A stretch of 64,000 bases of DNA from Cupriavidus pauculus. Its GTDB lineage: Bacteria > Pseudomonadota > Gammaproteobacteria > Burkholderiales > Burkholderiaceae. The stretch lies in NCBI RefSeq assembly GCF_002858765.1, contig NZ_PJRP01000014.1, positions 62,001 to 126,000 on the forward strand, given 5' to 3'. The position numbers and the translations under genes are program-made. The notes under the pieces were generated by a model. The model did not search any database. It had not been told where the DNA came from and was given only the letters and a program-made list of their open reading frames with translations. Shown in pieces: positions 54,485 through 62,849 of this stretch; the first letter of the stretch is position 1, and each line of letters begins with the position of its first letter.

Positions 54485-54881
54485 ATGCCTAGCCCAAGAG
54501 CTGTACGCCTCCTAATCGCGGACGATGACCCAAATGCGTTGAGAGCATACGAGTTGTTCTTTGGCGCTCATGGCTACGAAACCCGGACAAAAGAAGACGG
54601 CGCGGACGCGCTTGCGGAATATTGCGTGTGGTGTCCGGACGCTGTTGTTCGACGTTCAGATGCCCGGTTTGGACGGGCGCGCGGTGGCAAGGGAGATACG
54701 GCGCCTACAATTCGCGCCGGCCCCCTTGCTGGTAGCGATTACTGCTTTGACATCACCTACCGAGCAGGACGAATCAATCAGCGCCGGGTTCGATCATCAT
54801 TTTGTAAAGCCTGCCGATCTGCATGCTGTCCACGCTGCAATAGCGGCCCGCCAAGGTTCTGGCGCCACGGGTGGTTCATGA
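54485..54881 (+). pseudogene. Single-domain response regulator, frameshifted
   Basis: The CheY-like receiver starts VRLLIADDDPNALRAYELFF (acidic pocket DDD) and then, in the next frame, continues LLFDVQMPGLDGRAVAREIR (phosphorylated Asp), LLVAITALTSPTEQDESISA and HHFVKPADLHAVHAAIAA (Lys of KP). The break is near 54641 at GACGCTGTTG. Only one base more or two fewer would restore it. No output domain follows, so it would be a free receiver. Divergent from kinase copy 1, and probably its original partner. Confidence 0.8.
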
Positions 54882-55350
54882 CAATCGACTCTGCAGTCCG
54901 GGCCGCTTCCGGCGCGCAAATGACTGGCCGTTCATGGCCGGTCTCGGCCTCCTGGGGTGGTGCTTCCCGTGTACGTTGCTGGCGTAGCGGCTCCCGCTGG
55001 TGTTGCGCATCGCCGCGCAGGGAATCCGCTGGATTCCTGCGCCCAGTTCGCTTGTATGCCTCTTCAGTAGGGTGAGGCCGGCGCCCGGAAAATCCGGTGA
55101 AACGCCGTGATGCCATATACGTACGAGCGCCACCGCGATCGGATTCACATGCCCGGGAACCTATGCCAGGCAATGCATGGCGTCTCGCGCGCCACTGTGA
55201 AGAACCGCGGCCCATGGTCCGGATTCCATGTGGCGAATTCAGCATTGCTAAGGTCTGTGTGCAGCCGAATTTACTACGGGGGTATTGGACGCCCCTTAAC
55301 ATGATGGGTCCTTCTCTTCCTGCCACGCGGCTGGACCGCCGTGGCCTCAT
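54882..55350. other. Intergenic stretch
   Basis: No supportable gene. Both strands give only biased, stop-poor frames because of high G+C. It holds the promoter of the membrane kinase at 55351. Confidence 0.35.
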
Positions 55351-56778
55351 ATGTACGCGATTCTTCCCGCATTCGTCTCGGCGATTTTCCTCGGTTACGG
55401 CCTCTATGTGCTGGTGACCCGGGGCGTGACGCGCGTATCCGCATCGTTCTTCCTGCTGTGCTTCACCACGTTCGCCTGGCAGGGCACCTGGGCGTTCCTG
55501 TTCCAGGCGGCGCACCCCGATGTTGCGCTGGTGCTGGCCAAAGTGGGCTACCTGTTCATCATCTTCCTGCCCACCACGTTCTATCACTTCATCTGCGAGG
55601 TCACGGAGTGCCGGCGCGAGCGACCCGCGCTACTGGCATCGTACGGGCTAAGCCTGATCCTGGCCGTCCTGCTGCTGACCACCAGCAGCGTGGTGTCCGG
55701 CTACTACACGCTGTTCTTCGGGGACTATCCCAAGGCGGGGCCGTTGCACCCGTTGCACGTATTGCAGACGGCGATCCTGGTGTGCCGTTGCGGCTGGTTG
55801 CTGATGGTCGCGCGCACCAACGCCACGGCGGAACGGCGCCGCCGCTTCAACCTGTGCCTGCTGAGCCTGGCGCTGTATTCGCTTGCCGCGGTGGACTATG
55901 CGGTCAACTATGGCTTCGCGTTCTATCCGCCGGGCGTGATCTTCATTGCGCTTAGCCTCGGCATGCTTGCCCTGAGCGTGGTGCGCTACGATCTGATGCA
56001 CCCGTATTCGCTCGCCGCCACGCTGGCCCACGAGGTACGCACGCCGCTGGCCACCATCCGCATGCAGACCCAGGAAATGATGCGGACCTTCCCGCAGGTG
56101 GTGCAGGGCTACCGGCTGGCCGTGGAGCAAGGGCTGGTCGAGGACCGCTTGCGGCCGGGGCAACTCGAACGAATGAGCCAGTTGCTCGAGGGCATCACGC
56201 GCGAGGTCGATGGCACCAGCACGGTCATCGACATGGCACTGGCGTCGGTGACGCTGGAGCGGCTCAATCGCAGCACCTTCGAGCCGCATGCGCTGGCGGC
56301 CTGCGTGGACAACGCGCTGGAGCGGTATCCGTTCCAGCCGGACGAGCGCGTGCGCGTGCGCGTGGCGGCGATCGATCCTGCCTGGCGCTTCGTGGGGAGC
56401 GAGACGCTGCTGGTCTACGTCCTGTTCAATTTGCTGAAGAACAGCCTGTACGCGATTCGCGTACATGGCGCCGGCCATATCGACATCACCGGCGAGGTCG
56501 AGCGCAACTGCTATTTGCTGCGTGTCCGCGATAGCGGCCCGGGCATTCCGGCCGACGTGCTGCCGCGTATCTTCGACCCGTTCTTCTCCACCAAGGCCCA
56601 TGGCAAGGGAAACGGCCTGGGGCTGGCGTTCTGTCGTCGCGTGCTTGAGGCGTTCGGCGGCCGTATCGACTGCGTATCCGTGCCCGGCGTCCACACCACC
56701 TTTACGCTGCGCCTGCCGTGCTTCCAGCCGCTGGCGGATCTGCCGGAAAGCCGGTTTCCCGCCAGCGCCGCCGGCTGA
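55351..56778 (+). CDS. Membrane histidine kinase with 7TM-type input domain
   Basis: A 475-residue kinase. The first ~215 residues have six or seven transmembrane helices (ILPAFVSAIFLGYGLYVLV, SFFLLCFTTFAWQGTWAFLF, LAKVGYLFIIFLPTTFYHFI, GLSLILAVLLLTTSSVVSGY, GVIFIALSLGMLALSVV), matching the HisKA_7TM type used for hydrophobic or intracellular-membrane signals. The H-box is LAATLAHEVRTPLATIRMQT, the N-box FNLLKNSLYAIR, then RDSGPGIPADVLPRIFDPFF and GKGNGLGLAFCRRVLEAFGG. Kinases of this layout in Ralstonia and Vibrio relatives (PhcS, CqsS) sense diffusible signals; a link here is only suggested by the layout. No partner receiver is adjacent. The next gene, a thioesterase, is convergent. Confidence 0.85.
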   Translation: MYAILPAFVSAIFLGYGLYVLVTRGVTRVSASFFLLCFTTFAWQGTWAFLFQAAHPDVALVLAKVGYLFIIFLPTTFYHFICEVTECRRERPALLASYGLSLILAVLLLTTSSVVSGYYTLFFGDYPKAGPLHPLHVLQTAILVCRCGWLLMVARTNATAERRRRFNLCLLSLALYSLAAVDYAVNYGFAFYPPGVIFIALSLGMLALSVVRYDLMHPYSLAATLAHEVRTPLATIRMQTQEMMRTFPQVVQGYRLAVEQGLVEDRLRPGQLERMSQLLEGITREVDGTSTVIDMALASVTLERLNRSTFEPHALAACVDNALERYPFQPDERVRVRVAAIDPAWRFVGSETLLVYVLFNLLKNSLYAIRVHGAGHIDITGEVERNCYLLRVRDSGPGIPADVLPRIFDPFFSTKAHGKGNGLGLAFCRRVLEAFGGRIDCVSVPGVHTTFTLRLPCFQPLADLPESRFPASAAG

Positions 56779-56814
56779 CCCAACGCCGGCGGGCACTGCG
56801 ATTGTCGTCGTCGC

Positions 56815-57312
56815 TTAGTTGGCGAGCGGCGGCAGGATCAGTTCATATTCCCTGACTTTCTCGATGATCTCCTTTGGGAAGCGCGAGATGCGCTTGTCCC
56901 GCCCGGCGAAGACGATCTGCTGGTATCCCAGGGATACCGGCCGGCCGTCCACGCAGAAGCGGAACAGCAGATACGCGGAGCACTGGCGCACCTCGAAGGT
57001 GTTCAGATAGCAGTCAACATGCTGGAACGGGAAGGTTTCCTCCACGTATTCCTGATGCGCACGCTTGGTCACGAAGACGCCGCCGGTAGCCAGCAGGTTG
57101 CTGTGAATGCATTCGTGGAACCAGCGCTCGCGGCAGATGCCCTGCCACTCGAAGTAGCGGGCGAAATACGTGTTCATGAAGGCATTGGAATCCTTGAGGT
57201 AGATATCGATGGCATGGTGGAAGGTTTTCTGAGGCGGGGTCTCCAATCCGACCTGGGCAAGCAAGGCGGTACTGCGGTTCAGCACTTGGGGGATCACGTC
57301 TCGCATCAACAT
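56815..57312 (-). CDS. Hotdog-fold acyl-CoA thioesterase (4HBT type)
   Basis: A 165-residue protein; the ATG at 57312 follows GGAG seven bases upstream. The hotdog core is FHHAIDIYLKDSNAFMNTYF with the following ARYFEWQGICRERWFHECIH, which is the 4HBT active-site helix pattern (DxNxxxHVxN replaced by DSNAFMNTYF). YVEETFPFQHVDCYLNTFEV and SLGYQQIVFAGRDKRISRFP are typical second-half strands. It should hydrolyse an acyl-CoA or acyl-ACP ester. It is convergent with the membrane kinase gene (36 bp between stops). Its substrate is unknown. Confidence 0.82.
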   Translation of the reverse strand: MLMRDVIPQVLNRSTALLAQVGLETPPQKTFHHAIDIYLKDSNAFMNTYFARYFEWQGICRERWFHECIHSNLLATGGVFVTKRAHQEYVEETFPFQHVDCYLNTFEVRQCSAYLLFRFCVDGRPVSLGYQQIVFAGRDKRISRFPKEIIEKVREYELILPPLAN

Positions 57313-57472
57313 GGAACAACTCCTGTGTGACTGGCTGCGAGCGGCAGCCGACGCCTGCCCCGCCAGCAGTTGCGGGGCATGAGGCATTCTGCGTCACAGT
57401 GGGCGGCACGCGGGGGTGGCGACGAGGGAGGTGCTGCGCCTTTACACTTCAGTCCCTAACCTTGGGCAGAAC

Positions 57473-57760
57473 ATGGCACGTCACGAACTTGTAGAAATTG
57501 AACTGGGGGACATTGAATCCGTGGCGCAGTTGCACGCGAGATTGATGGTGCAGTTGCAGTTTCCAGATTGGTACGGAAAGAATTGGGACGCATTCTGGGA
57601 TGCAATCACTGCGCTTGTCGAAATGCCGCTCGTACTTCGATTGAAAAGCTGGACGGAATTTGAACGGCGCTTTCCTGGCGACGCGCAGACAATGGCCAAT
57701 TGCCTAGAGGATGCTGTTCGGCAGTATCCGTCCTTTGCATCGCGGATTGAGCGCGTTTGA
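57473..57760 (+). CDS. Barstar-family barnase inhibitor, no toxin nearby
   Basis: A 95-residue protein: ARHELVEIELGDIESVAQLH, QLQFPDWYGKNWDAFWDAIT, ALVEMPLVLRLKSWTEFERR. The GKNWDAFWDAI block and the following L-P-x-x-L are diagnostic of barstar, which blocks barnase-type RNases. No barnase-like gene is visible within several kb on either strand. It is likely an orphan immunity gene against a polymorphic toxin (contact-dependent or T6SS), or a relic of a toxin cassette. Confidence 0.85.
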   Translation: MARHELVEIELGDIESVAQLHARLMVQLQFPDWYGKNWDAFWDAITALVEMPLVLRLKSWTEFERRFPGDAQTMANCLEDAVRQYPSFASRIERV

Positions 57761-57986
57761 ACGGGCTGATTCGGGGCCAGAAGTTGCCATGAAACAGGAG
57801 GCGATAGTCGACCCTGAAGCGACAGTCGCCGGTCCAGAGAGCGGTCATTCAACGTGCGCATCGAAAAACGGGCGGATGCTTCGAACGCCTTCTTCGGCGA
57901 GGCAAGCCGATGTATCCCGGCGCATCGTCGCGCGCACAAATTTCGCCCGAGATCGAAACCCCGATGAGTTAGTTGGTGCTTAGCTA

Positions 57987-59082
57987 CTACACCCCGGCTG
58001 TATCCGCATTCGACTCGCTATTGCTAACACCAATCTCCGTTCGTACCTTGTGCGGCGTTTTGCCAGTCCATGAGTGGAACGCGCGAGCAAAGGAATTGGA
58101 ATCGTCGAATCCCAGTAGAAAGGAGATCTCGGCGCTGGACATCGTAGTGTTGCGAAGATAGTGATAGGCCAACGATTCACGCAAAGTGTCCAGCGTTTGC
58201 TGGAACGAGGTTCCCTCATCTTGAAGCCTGCGCTGCAACGTGCGGACGCTGACCGCGAGTTTTCGACTGATCACTTGCATGGACACCTCCCCTGCCGGGA
58301 GCGTCTCCAGCAGGGTGCTACGCACTCTTTCCGCCCATACTGGCCGTCCTATCCAAATCCGCTAGTCTCTGACGTAGCGATGGCTCGAAGAACTGCCACA
58401 TTTTGTGGTTTTCGGTCAGGAATGGCCGCTCGATATCCTCAGCAGCGAAGACAACGGTGGCTAAGGGCGCATCTGTCACTGGCACGCCGAAATATGCTTG
58501 GTAGGCGGCCGCGCTGTCATTCAATGCGCTCGTCGCCAACGGCCAACTCACTCGCAATGGGCGTACCGGACTTCGTGTCGCCAAGCGTGCTAGTTGCACG
58601 AAAAAGACCAGCTTGAAAGTAAGAAATACATCGGGTGGCGGCAGGGTGTGATCCAAGAAGTCAATGGAAACTGTCGTGTGCCCGATCGCTCGATCGATCC
58701 GAATGATCATGGGCGCGATCAGTCTGACGTACTTCGCAATTCGGTCGAGTGCTCCGCCCATATTTGAACTACATAGCGCGGCGAAAAGCTCGGGATCGAA
58801 CCAGTCCGACGACATCACCTTTGCGATTTGCAGCGCGGCCGGTACGTCCGCGTTGATTGTCGCTGCCTCGGCCTCAATGGCCTTCCACAGCATGAAGAAA
58901 CTGGTCGGATCGAGGCGAACGTTCTGACGCGAAAACAGGTCCCCCGGTAGCTGCGCACGGCGCAAAACCGGCGAAGCTGCAATGCCTGCATCCTGCATCA
59001 ACAAGCGCCATCCGGGCCAAATGGCATAGTCCGTCGGATGGCCGTGCCGACCGCTCGGGGGATTCATACTTTTCGTATTCAT
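57987..59082 (-). pseudogene. AraC-family regulator, frameshifted
   Basis: The N-terminal part from 59082 shows the AraC-type 'arabinose-binding' domain (PTSFFMLWKAIEAEAATINA, SSDWFDPELFAALCSSNMGG, RPFLTENHKMWQFFEPSLRQ) and stops at GGKSA. The C-terminal HTH_18 continues in another frame: EVSMQVISRKLAVSVRTLQR, LAYHYLRNTTMSSAEISFLL, GFDDSNSFARAFHSWTGKTP. The break is near 58325 at TATGGGCGG. All residues are otherwise conserved. It is divergent from the SDR gene at 59420 and probably controlled the SDR/YciI/SDR genes. Confidence 0.85.
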
Positions 59083-59419
59083 CGCATGAGTCTATCCCGC
59101 AGATCACGCCATCACAATAGCAAAATGCGCCACTCGGGACAGCGTAAATATTGGCGCGCTCGGCGAGTCCGTTGGCGTGATCGGCTAGGGTCCATGACGC
59201 GATCGGCAGGCAGAATGGCAGCAACCGTCAAGGGTCGCCAGAATTGGTTTGCACCTCGAATCGCGCGTCATGCCGTTGCCGAGCCAACATGGCCATCCAC
59301 TCTAGCCAGCCCTCGCCGAGTCGTTCTTGAAGAGGCCGGCAATGACGAACTCGTATCCATCTACATCAACAATTTTTTGCAAGCCTTGATAGGTCATTTG
59401 AATACCGGGAGCTGGAGAG
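59083..59419. promoter_or_regulatory. Divergent promoter region araC / SDR genes
   Basis: No gene seen. It should hold the AraC binding sites and promoters for both directions. I could not assign exact boxes. Confidence 0.4.
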
Positions 59420-60226
59420 ATGAAGAAGACAATTTTGATTACTGGGGCATCGTCGGGCTTTGGTTTGATGCTGGCGAACAAACTCCACAAGGACGGTTTT
59501 AACGTGATCGGCACCAGTCGTCAGCCGGAAAGATACGCGCGGAATGTGCCCTTCAAGTTACTGCGCCTTGATATCGACGACGACACTTCCATCGAGTCGT
59601 TCACGCATGAGCTTTTCACCTATACGAAGCAACTTGACGTTCTCGTCAACAATGCGGGCTACATGGTGACGGGTATCGCTGAGGAGACACCGCTTGAAGT
59701 CGGGCGGCAGCAGTTCGAAACGAACTTCTGGGGAACGGTCAAGGTCACGAACGCCTTGCTCCCCTACTTTCGCAAGCAAAAGAGCGGCCAGATCATCACC
59801 GTCAGTTCCATCGTTGGCTTGATCGGCCCGCCGAACCTGTCCTATTACTCGGCTTCGAAGCATGCGGTCGAAGGTTATTTCAAAGCCCTGCGTTTTGAGC
59901 TGAACCAGTTCAACATCAAAGTCAGCGTGGTCGAGCCGGTGTGGTTCAAAACCAACCTTGGACAAAATTCGGTTTCGTCTACAGGCGGCAATATCCCCGA
60001 CTACGACGCTTACCGCAAACAGGTTCGTGCCGCCACGCAAAAAGGTATCGATGAAGCCGAGGCGCCTGATGCGGTTGTGCACACCATCACGAAAATCATC
60101 GGCACGAAAGAACCGAAGTTTAGCAATCCGGTTGGCAAGATGACGGGGATGATTCTTTTCCTGCAAAGCTATGCGCCCAAGATGTTCGAAAGCTCGATTC
60201 TCAAGAGCGTCAGGACCGCCGGATAA
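59420..60226 (+). CDS. Short-chain dehydrogenase/reductase
   Basis: A 268-residue classical SDR. NAD(P) binding: ILITGASSGFGLMLANKLHK with GTSRQPERYA; structural NNAG in LDVLVNNAGYMVTGIAEET; catalytic Ser in VSSIVGLIGPPNLSYYSASK and the Tyr-x3-Lys in the same segment. It is complete with no breaks. It is the first gene of an SDR, YciI, SDR run behind an AraC regulator, a set often seen in aromatic or xenobiotic metabolism, though the substrate is unknown. Confidence 0.93.
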   Translation: MKKTILITGASSGFGLMLANKLHKDGFNVIGTSRQPERYARNVPFKLLRLDIDDDTSIESFTHELFTYTKQLDVLVNNAGYMVTGIAEETPLEVGRQQFETNFWGTVKVTNALLPYFRKQKSGQIITVSSIVGLIGPPNLSYYSASKHAVEGYFKALRFELNQFNIKVSVVEPVWFKTNLGQNSVSSTGGNIPDYDAYRKQVRAATQKGIDEAEAPDAVVHTITKIIGTKEPKFSNPVGKMTGMILFLQSYAPKMFESSILKSVRTAG

Positions 60227-60305
60227 GCACGCCGGAGGCGAGTAGAACGAACCGCACCGTCAAGCTAGCACGGTTATGGTTCAGAACATTCAATAAGGAG
60301 TATTG

Positions 60306-60602
60306 ATGAAATATTACCTGTGCAAGTTCATTCCTCCGCGCCCCGACTTTCTCGCGACGATGTCGGACGACGAGTTGAAGTTGATGAAGCGACATGGCGC
60401 CTTTCTCGATGAGTTGTTCGCGCAAGGCGTGATCGTGGCACACGGTCCTGTGATTGATGACACTGGTGGCTATGGTGTCTCCCTCTACCAAATTCCGGAC
60501 GATGATGACATTGCCGCTTTCACCTCACAAGATCCCATCGTGCAAAACGGCGTCGGTCACTACGAGCACTACGTCATGCTGCGTTTGACATCGCACTACT
60601 GA
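60306..60602 (+). CDS. YciI-family protein
   Basis: A 98-residue ferredoxin-like protein with AAGGAG five bases before the ATG. It reads YYLCKFIPPRPDFLATMSDD, ELKLMKRHGAFLDELFAQGV, VIVAHGPVIDDTGGYGVSLY, and ends ASDPIV-like QDPIVQNGVGHYEHYVML. The H-G-x-F-L and D-P-x-V blocks are those of YCII proteins. Relatives may be dehydrochlorinases or bind small aromatics; no activity can be set. It lies between two SDR genes. Confidence 0.88.
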   Translation: MKYYLCKFIPPRPDFLATMSDDELKLMKRHGAFLDELFAQGVIVAHGPVIDDTGGYGVSLYQIPDDDDIAAFTSQDPIVQNGVGHYEHYVMLRLTSHY

Positions 60603-60626
60603 CACACTCTCTGTAAGGAAGTCTTC

Positions 60627-61334
60627 ATGAAGATCCAAGGTTCTGTCGCGCTCGTTACGGGTGCCAATCGCGGACTGGGTGCAGCATTCACTCGCGCCTT
60701 GCTTGCCGCTGGCGCGGCCAAGGTCTATGCAGCGGCGCGTGATCCGTCTACCGTCACCGCATCTGGCGTGGTGCCCGTACGCCTCGACGTGACTCGGGCC
60801 GATCAGGTCGAGGCGCTCGCCCGCGAATTGGGCGACGTCAGCTTGCTGGTGAACAACGCCGGTATCGGAGGCTCCGGCGCGGTGCTTTCTCCATCATCGA
60901 TCGATATGCTGCGACAGCAGTTCGAGACAAATGCCGTTGGGCCGTTACGGATGGCGCAATCCTTCGCGCCGATCCTGGCGGCGTCTGGCAGTAGTGCCAT
61001 GATCAATGTCATTTCCGCGCTCAGTTGGGCGACTCTGCCAGGCATTACCGGCAGTTACAGCGCATCGAAGGCCGCCGCTTGAGCCTTGAGTAACGCGATG
61101 CGGCAGGAATTAAGTGCCCAAGGCACAGAAGTTCTTTCGCTGCATGTCGCCTTCATGGATACCGACATGGCGCGGGGCGTACCCGGCCCCAAGGCTTCCC
61201 CGGATGAGGTTGCGCGTATGGCTCTCGCCGCATTAGAGGCCGGTCACTCAAAACTCTTGGCGGATGAGGTTACCCGCAGCGTACATGCTGGCCTGACTGC
61301 AGTGCCACCGATGTATCTAGGAATGCTTGGATGA
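60627..61334 (+). pseudogene. SDR with premature stop at the Trp codon after the catalytic Lys
   Basis: The frame reads GSVALVTGANRGLGAAFTRA, LLVNNAGIGGSGAVLSPSS, MINVISALSWATLPGITGSY, SASKAAA, then TGA at 61080-61082, and continues in the same frame with ALSNAMRQELSAQGTEVLSL, HVAFMDTDMARGVPGPKASP, EAGHSKLLADEVTRSVHAGL. Intact relatives have Trp where the TGA lies (SASKAAAWALSNA), and TGG to TGA is one change. The catalytic Y-x3-K is before it. The gene is otherwise complete, so the loss is recent, or the base call is wrong. Confidence 0.85.
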
Positions 61335-61427
61335 CGTCCGGTCCGCGGTGCGCCCCGAGCCACGGGAATGCGCTGCACCGGCTATCCTCTCTCTTGGGAC
61401 GATGTTTGTGATTAAAAGCGGAGTCAA

Positions 61428-61886
61428 TCAACCGTTCGTACAGCCGCACCAATACGCGGTTGGCCATCGTAGTGGCCCTACCGCAACGACTTCGCGCGCA
61501 GGATCGCTGCTCGACGAGGACGCATCCAACGGGCGCTCAAGCAACTCGACCGTTGAGGGCGATTTCATGACCGTTCCTACCTTGAAGTAGTTGGCCCAGC
61601 CGCGCAGCATGCGGTTCAACTTGCCCACCATCGCCGTGGTCTCTTGCCATCCCGTCTTCAGGGCGGTCAGCGCATGGACCTTCTCGACCATCCGCCGGAT
61701 ACTCTTCTTCGACGGCCGCATTCCCATGCGGGGCTGGCCAGTCTTTGCCGAGTAAATCCGCCCAAACGTGTATCCCAGGAAGTCGAACTCGCAGCACCGG
61801 GGGCAAGCGTCGTTGGTTGCGGTACGTATCGACTGCGACATACACCCCGAAGCCTCGAAGGTTTTCCAGAGTTCGCACGTCACCAC
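61428..61886 (-). pseudogene. Group II intron reverse transcriptase/maturase fragment
   Basis: The minus strand reads EFDFLGYTFGRIYSAKTGQP, RMGMRPSKKSIRRMVEKVHA, MVGKLNRMLRGWANYFKVGT, which is the thumb/X (maturase) region of group II intron proteins (LGYTFG...GWANYFKVG). Both ends are out of frame: upstream, the RT palm with its YADD is missing; downstream it is broken near 61560. Only ~100 residues of ~450 remain. No intact intron domain V was found around it. Confidence 0.8.
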
Positions 61887-61901
61887 GCCTCGAAGTTAGC
61901 C

Positions 61902-62360
61902 TCAGAGACCATCTCTCAATTGCCACACGTTGTCGGTCCTGACGAGCCACATGTTCTGGTGGTCGAAGGTCACCGCGATCTTCCCGCTACCATCCCCTCC
62001 CTTGGTCACCAGGGTGTAGATCTTGTCATCCGGAACCTGCGGGCAGTCACGCTTGATGTCATTTCGCACATTTATCATCTGATTTGAGTCCTTCAGGCGA
62101 TGGATCTGGTCCTTGTCCAGCCTCAGGCTAAGTTCATAGGTCGCCTGAACGAAGTAGAGGCTAACGTTGTTGCCTTGCGCAGCATCACCGATCTGCTTGA
62201 AATCCGACAGGCTGATGTATTTGCAGCCATCAAATTTGGCTGCGACTGCTTTCTTTGCGTCGGATTCAGATGGTTTGCCGTCTCCGCAGGCGACAAGTCC
62301 ACCAAGGGCAAAAGCGGTTAGAAGAATGCATGCGGCCGGCTGTTTGAAGTTGTAATGCAT
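61902..62360 (-). CDS. Putative lipoprotein, hypothetical
   Basis: A 152-residue protein from the ATG at 62360. The signal peptide ends in a lipobox (AFALGGLVACGDGKPS), so it is a lipid-anchored periplasmic or outer-membrane protein. The mature part is charged (KKAVAAKFDGCKYISLSDFK, YELSLRLDKDQIHRLKDSNQ, RNDIKRDCPQVPDDKIYTLV), with two Cys that could pair, and ends in TFDHQNMWLVRTDNVWQLRD, reminiscent of DUF-type lipoproteins with a W-x-L-R-D end. No family is named with confidence. The ribosome-binding site is weak. Confidence 0.65.
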   Translation of the reverse strand: MHYNFKQPAACILLTAFALGGLVACGDGKPSESDAKKAVAAKFDGCKYISLSDFKQIGDAAQGNNVSLYFVQATYELSLRLDKDQIHRLKDSNQMINVRNDIKRDCPQVPDDKIYTLVTKGGDGSGKIAVTFDHQNMWLVRTDNVWQLRDGL

Positions 62361-62516
62361 GTCGCTTTGTTCGTTGATGTGGAAATGGGCGCTAAGGCGC
62401 AGGGCGGAATTGGAGGGAAATGGGAAGATAGATACTGTGTCTTGCACGTTCCGAAGCAATTGCCAGGAAAGGCTTTCTCCGATACGCATTGTCTAACGGC
62501 ATAGCGGACTTCCAAT

Positions 62517-62849
62517 TTATCCCCCGTCCGCAGGGTGGAGGCCTGAATGAATCCAATTTCCGTCGATGGTATTCAGCACGCTGGACCATCCTGGCGACGA
62601 CATTACGCCACGTCTTTCGGCGTGGTTCTCTTTCGCCGGCTTGGGTAAAGGCGAGCGCCAAATTTTAGCTTTGGAAGCAGACGTTGGCATTCGGCGCGGG
62701 CAGTGCCGCCTTTTGGCCGAAACCGGTCGTGGATCTTCATTCACAGGCCAGGCTCGGTTCAATCGGCAGTTCGCGACCCGAAGCAGCCAACGGCGTCCAG
62801 CGAAAGCCGACAGCCGTACCACAGACTGGCAGCGATCTGCGTACCACAC
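62517..62849 (-). pseudogene. Decayed HMCES/YedK N-terminus next to kinase copy 2
   Basis: Within this minus-strand DNA one frame reads TQIAASLWYGCRLSLDAVG, parallel to YAQIAASLRYDRPVPLDAVG at the first copy. Frames switch and stop many times afterwards. Only the first ~20 residues of the family and no active-site Cys are recognisable. So it is a more decayed copy of the same relic. Confidence 0.5.
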
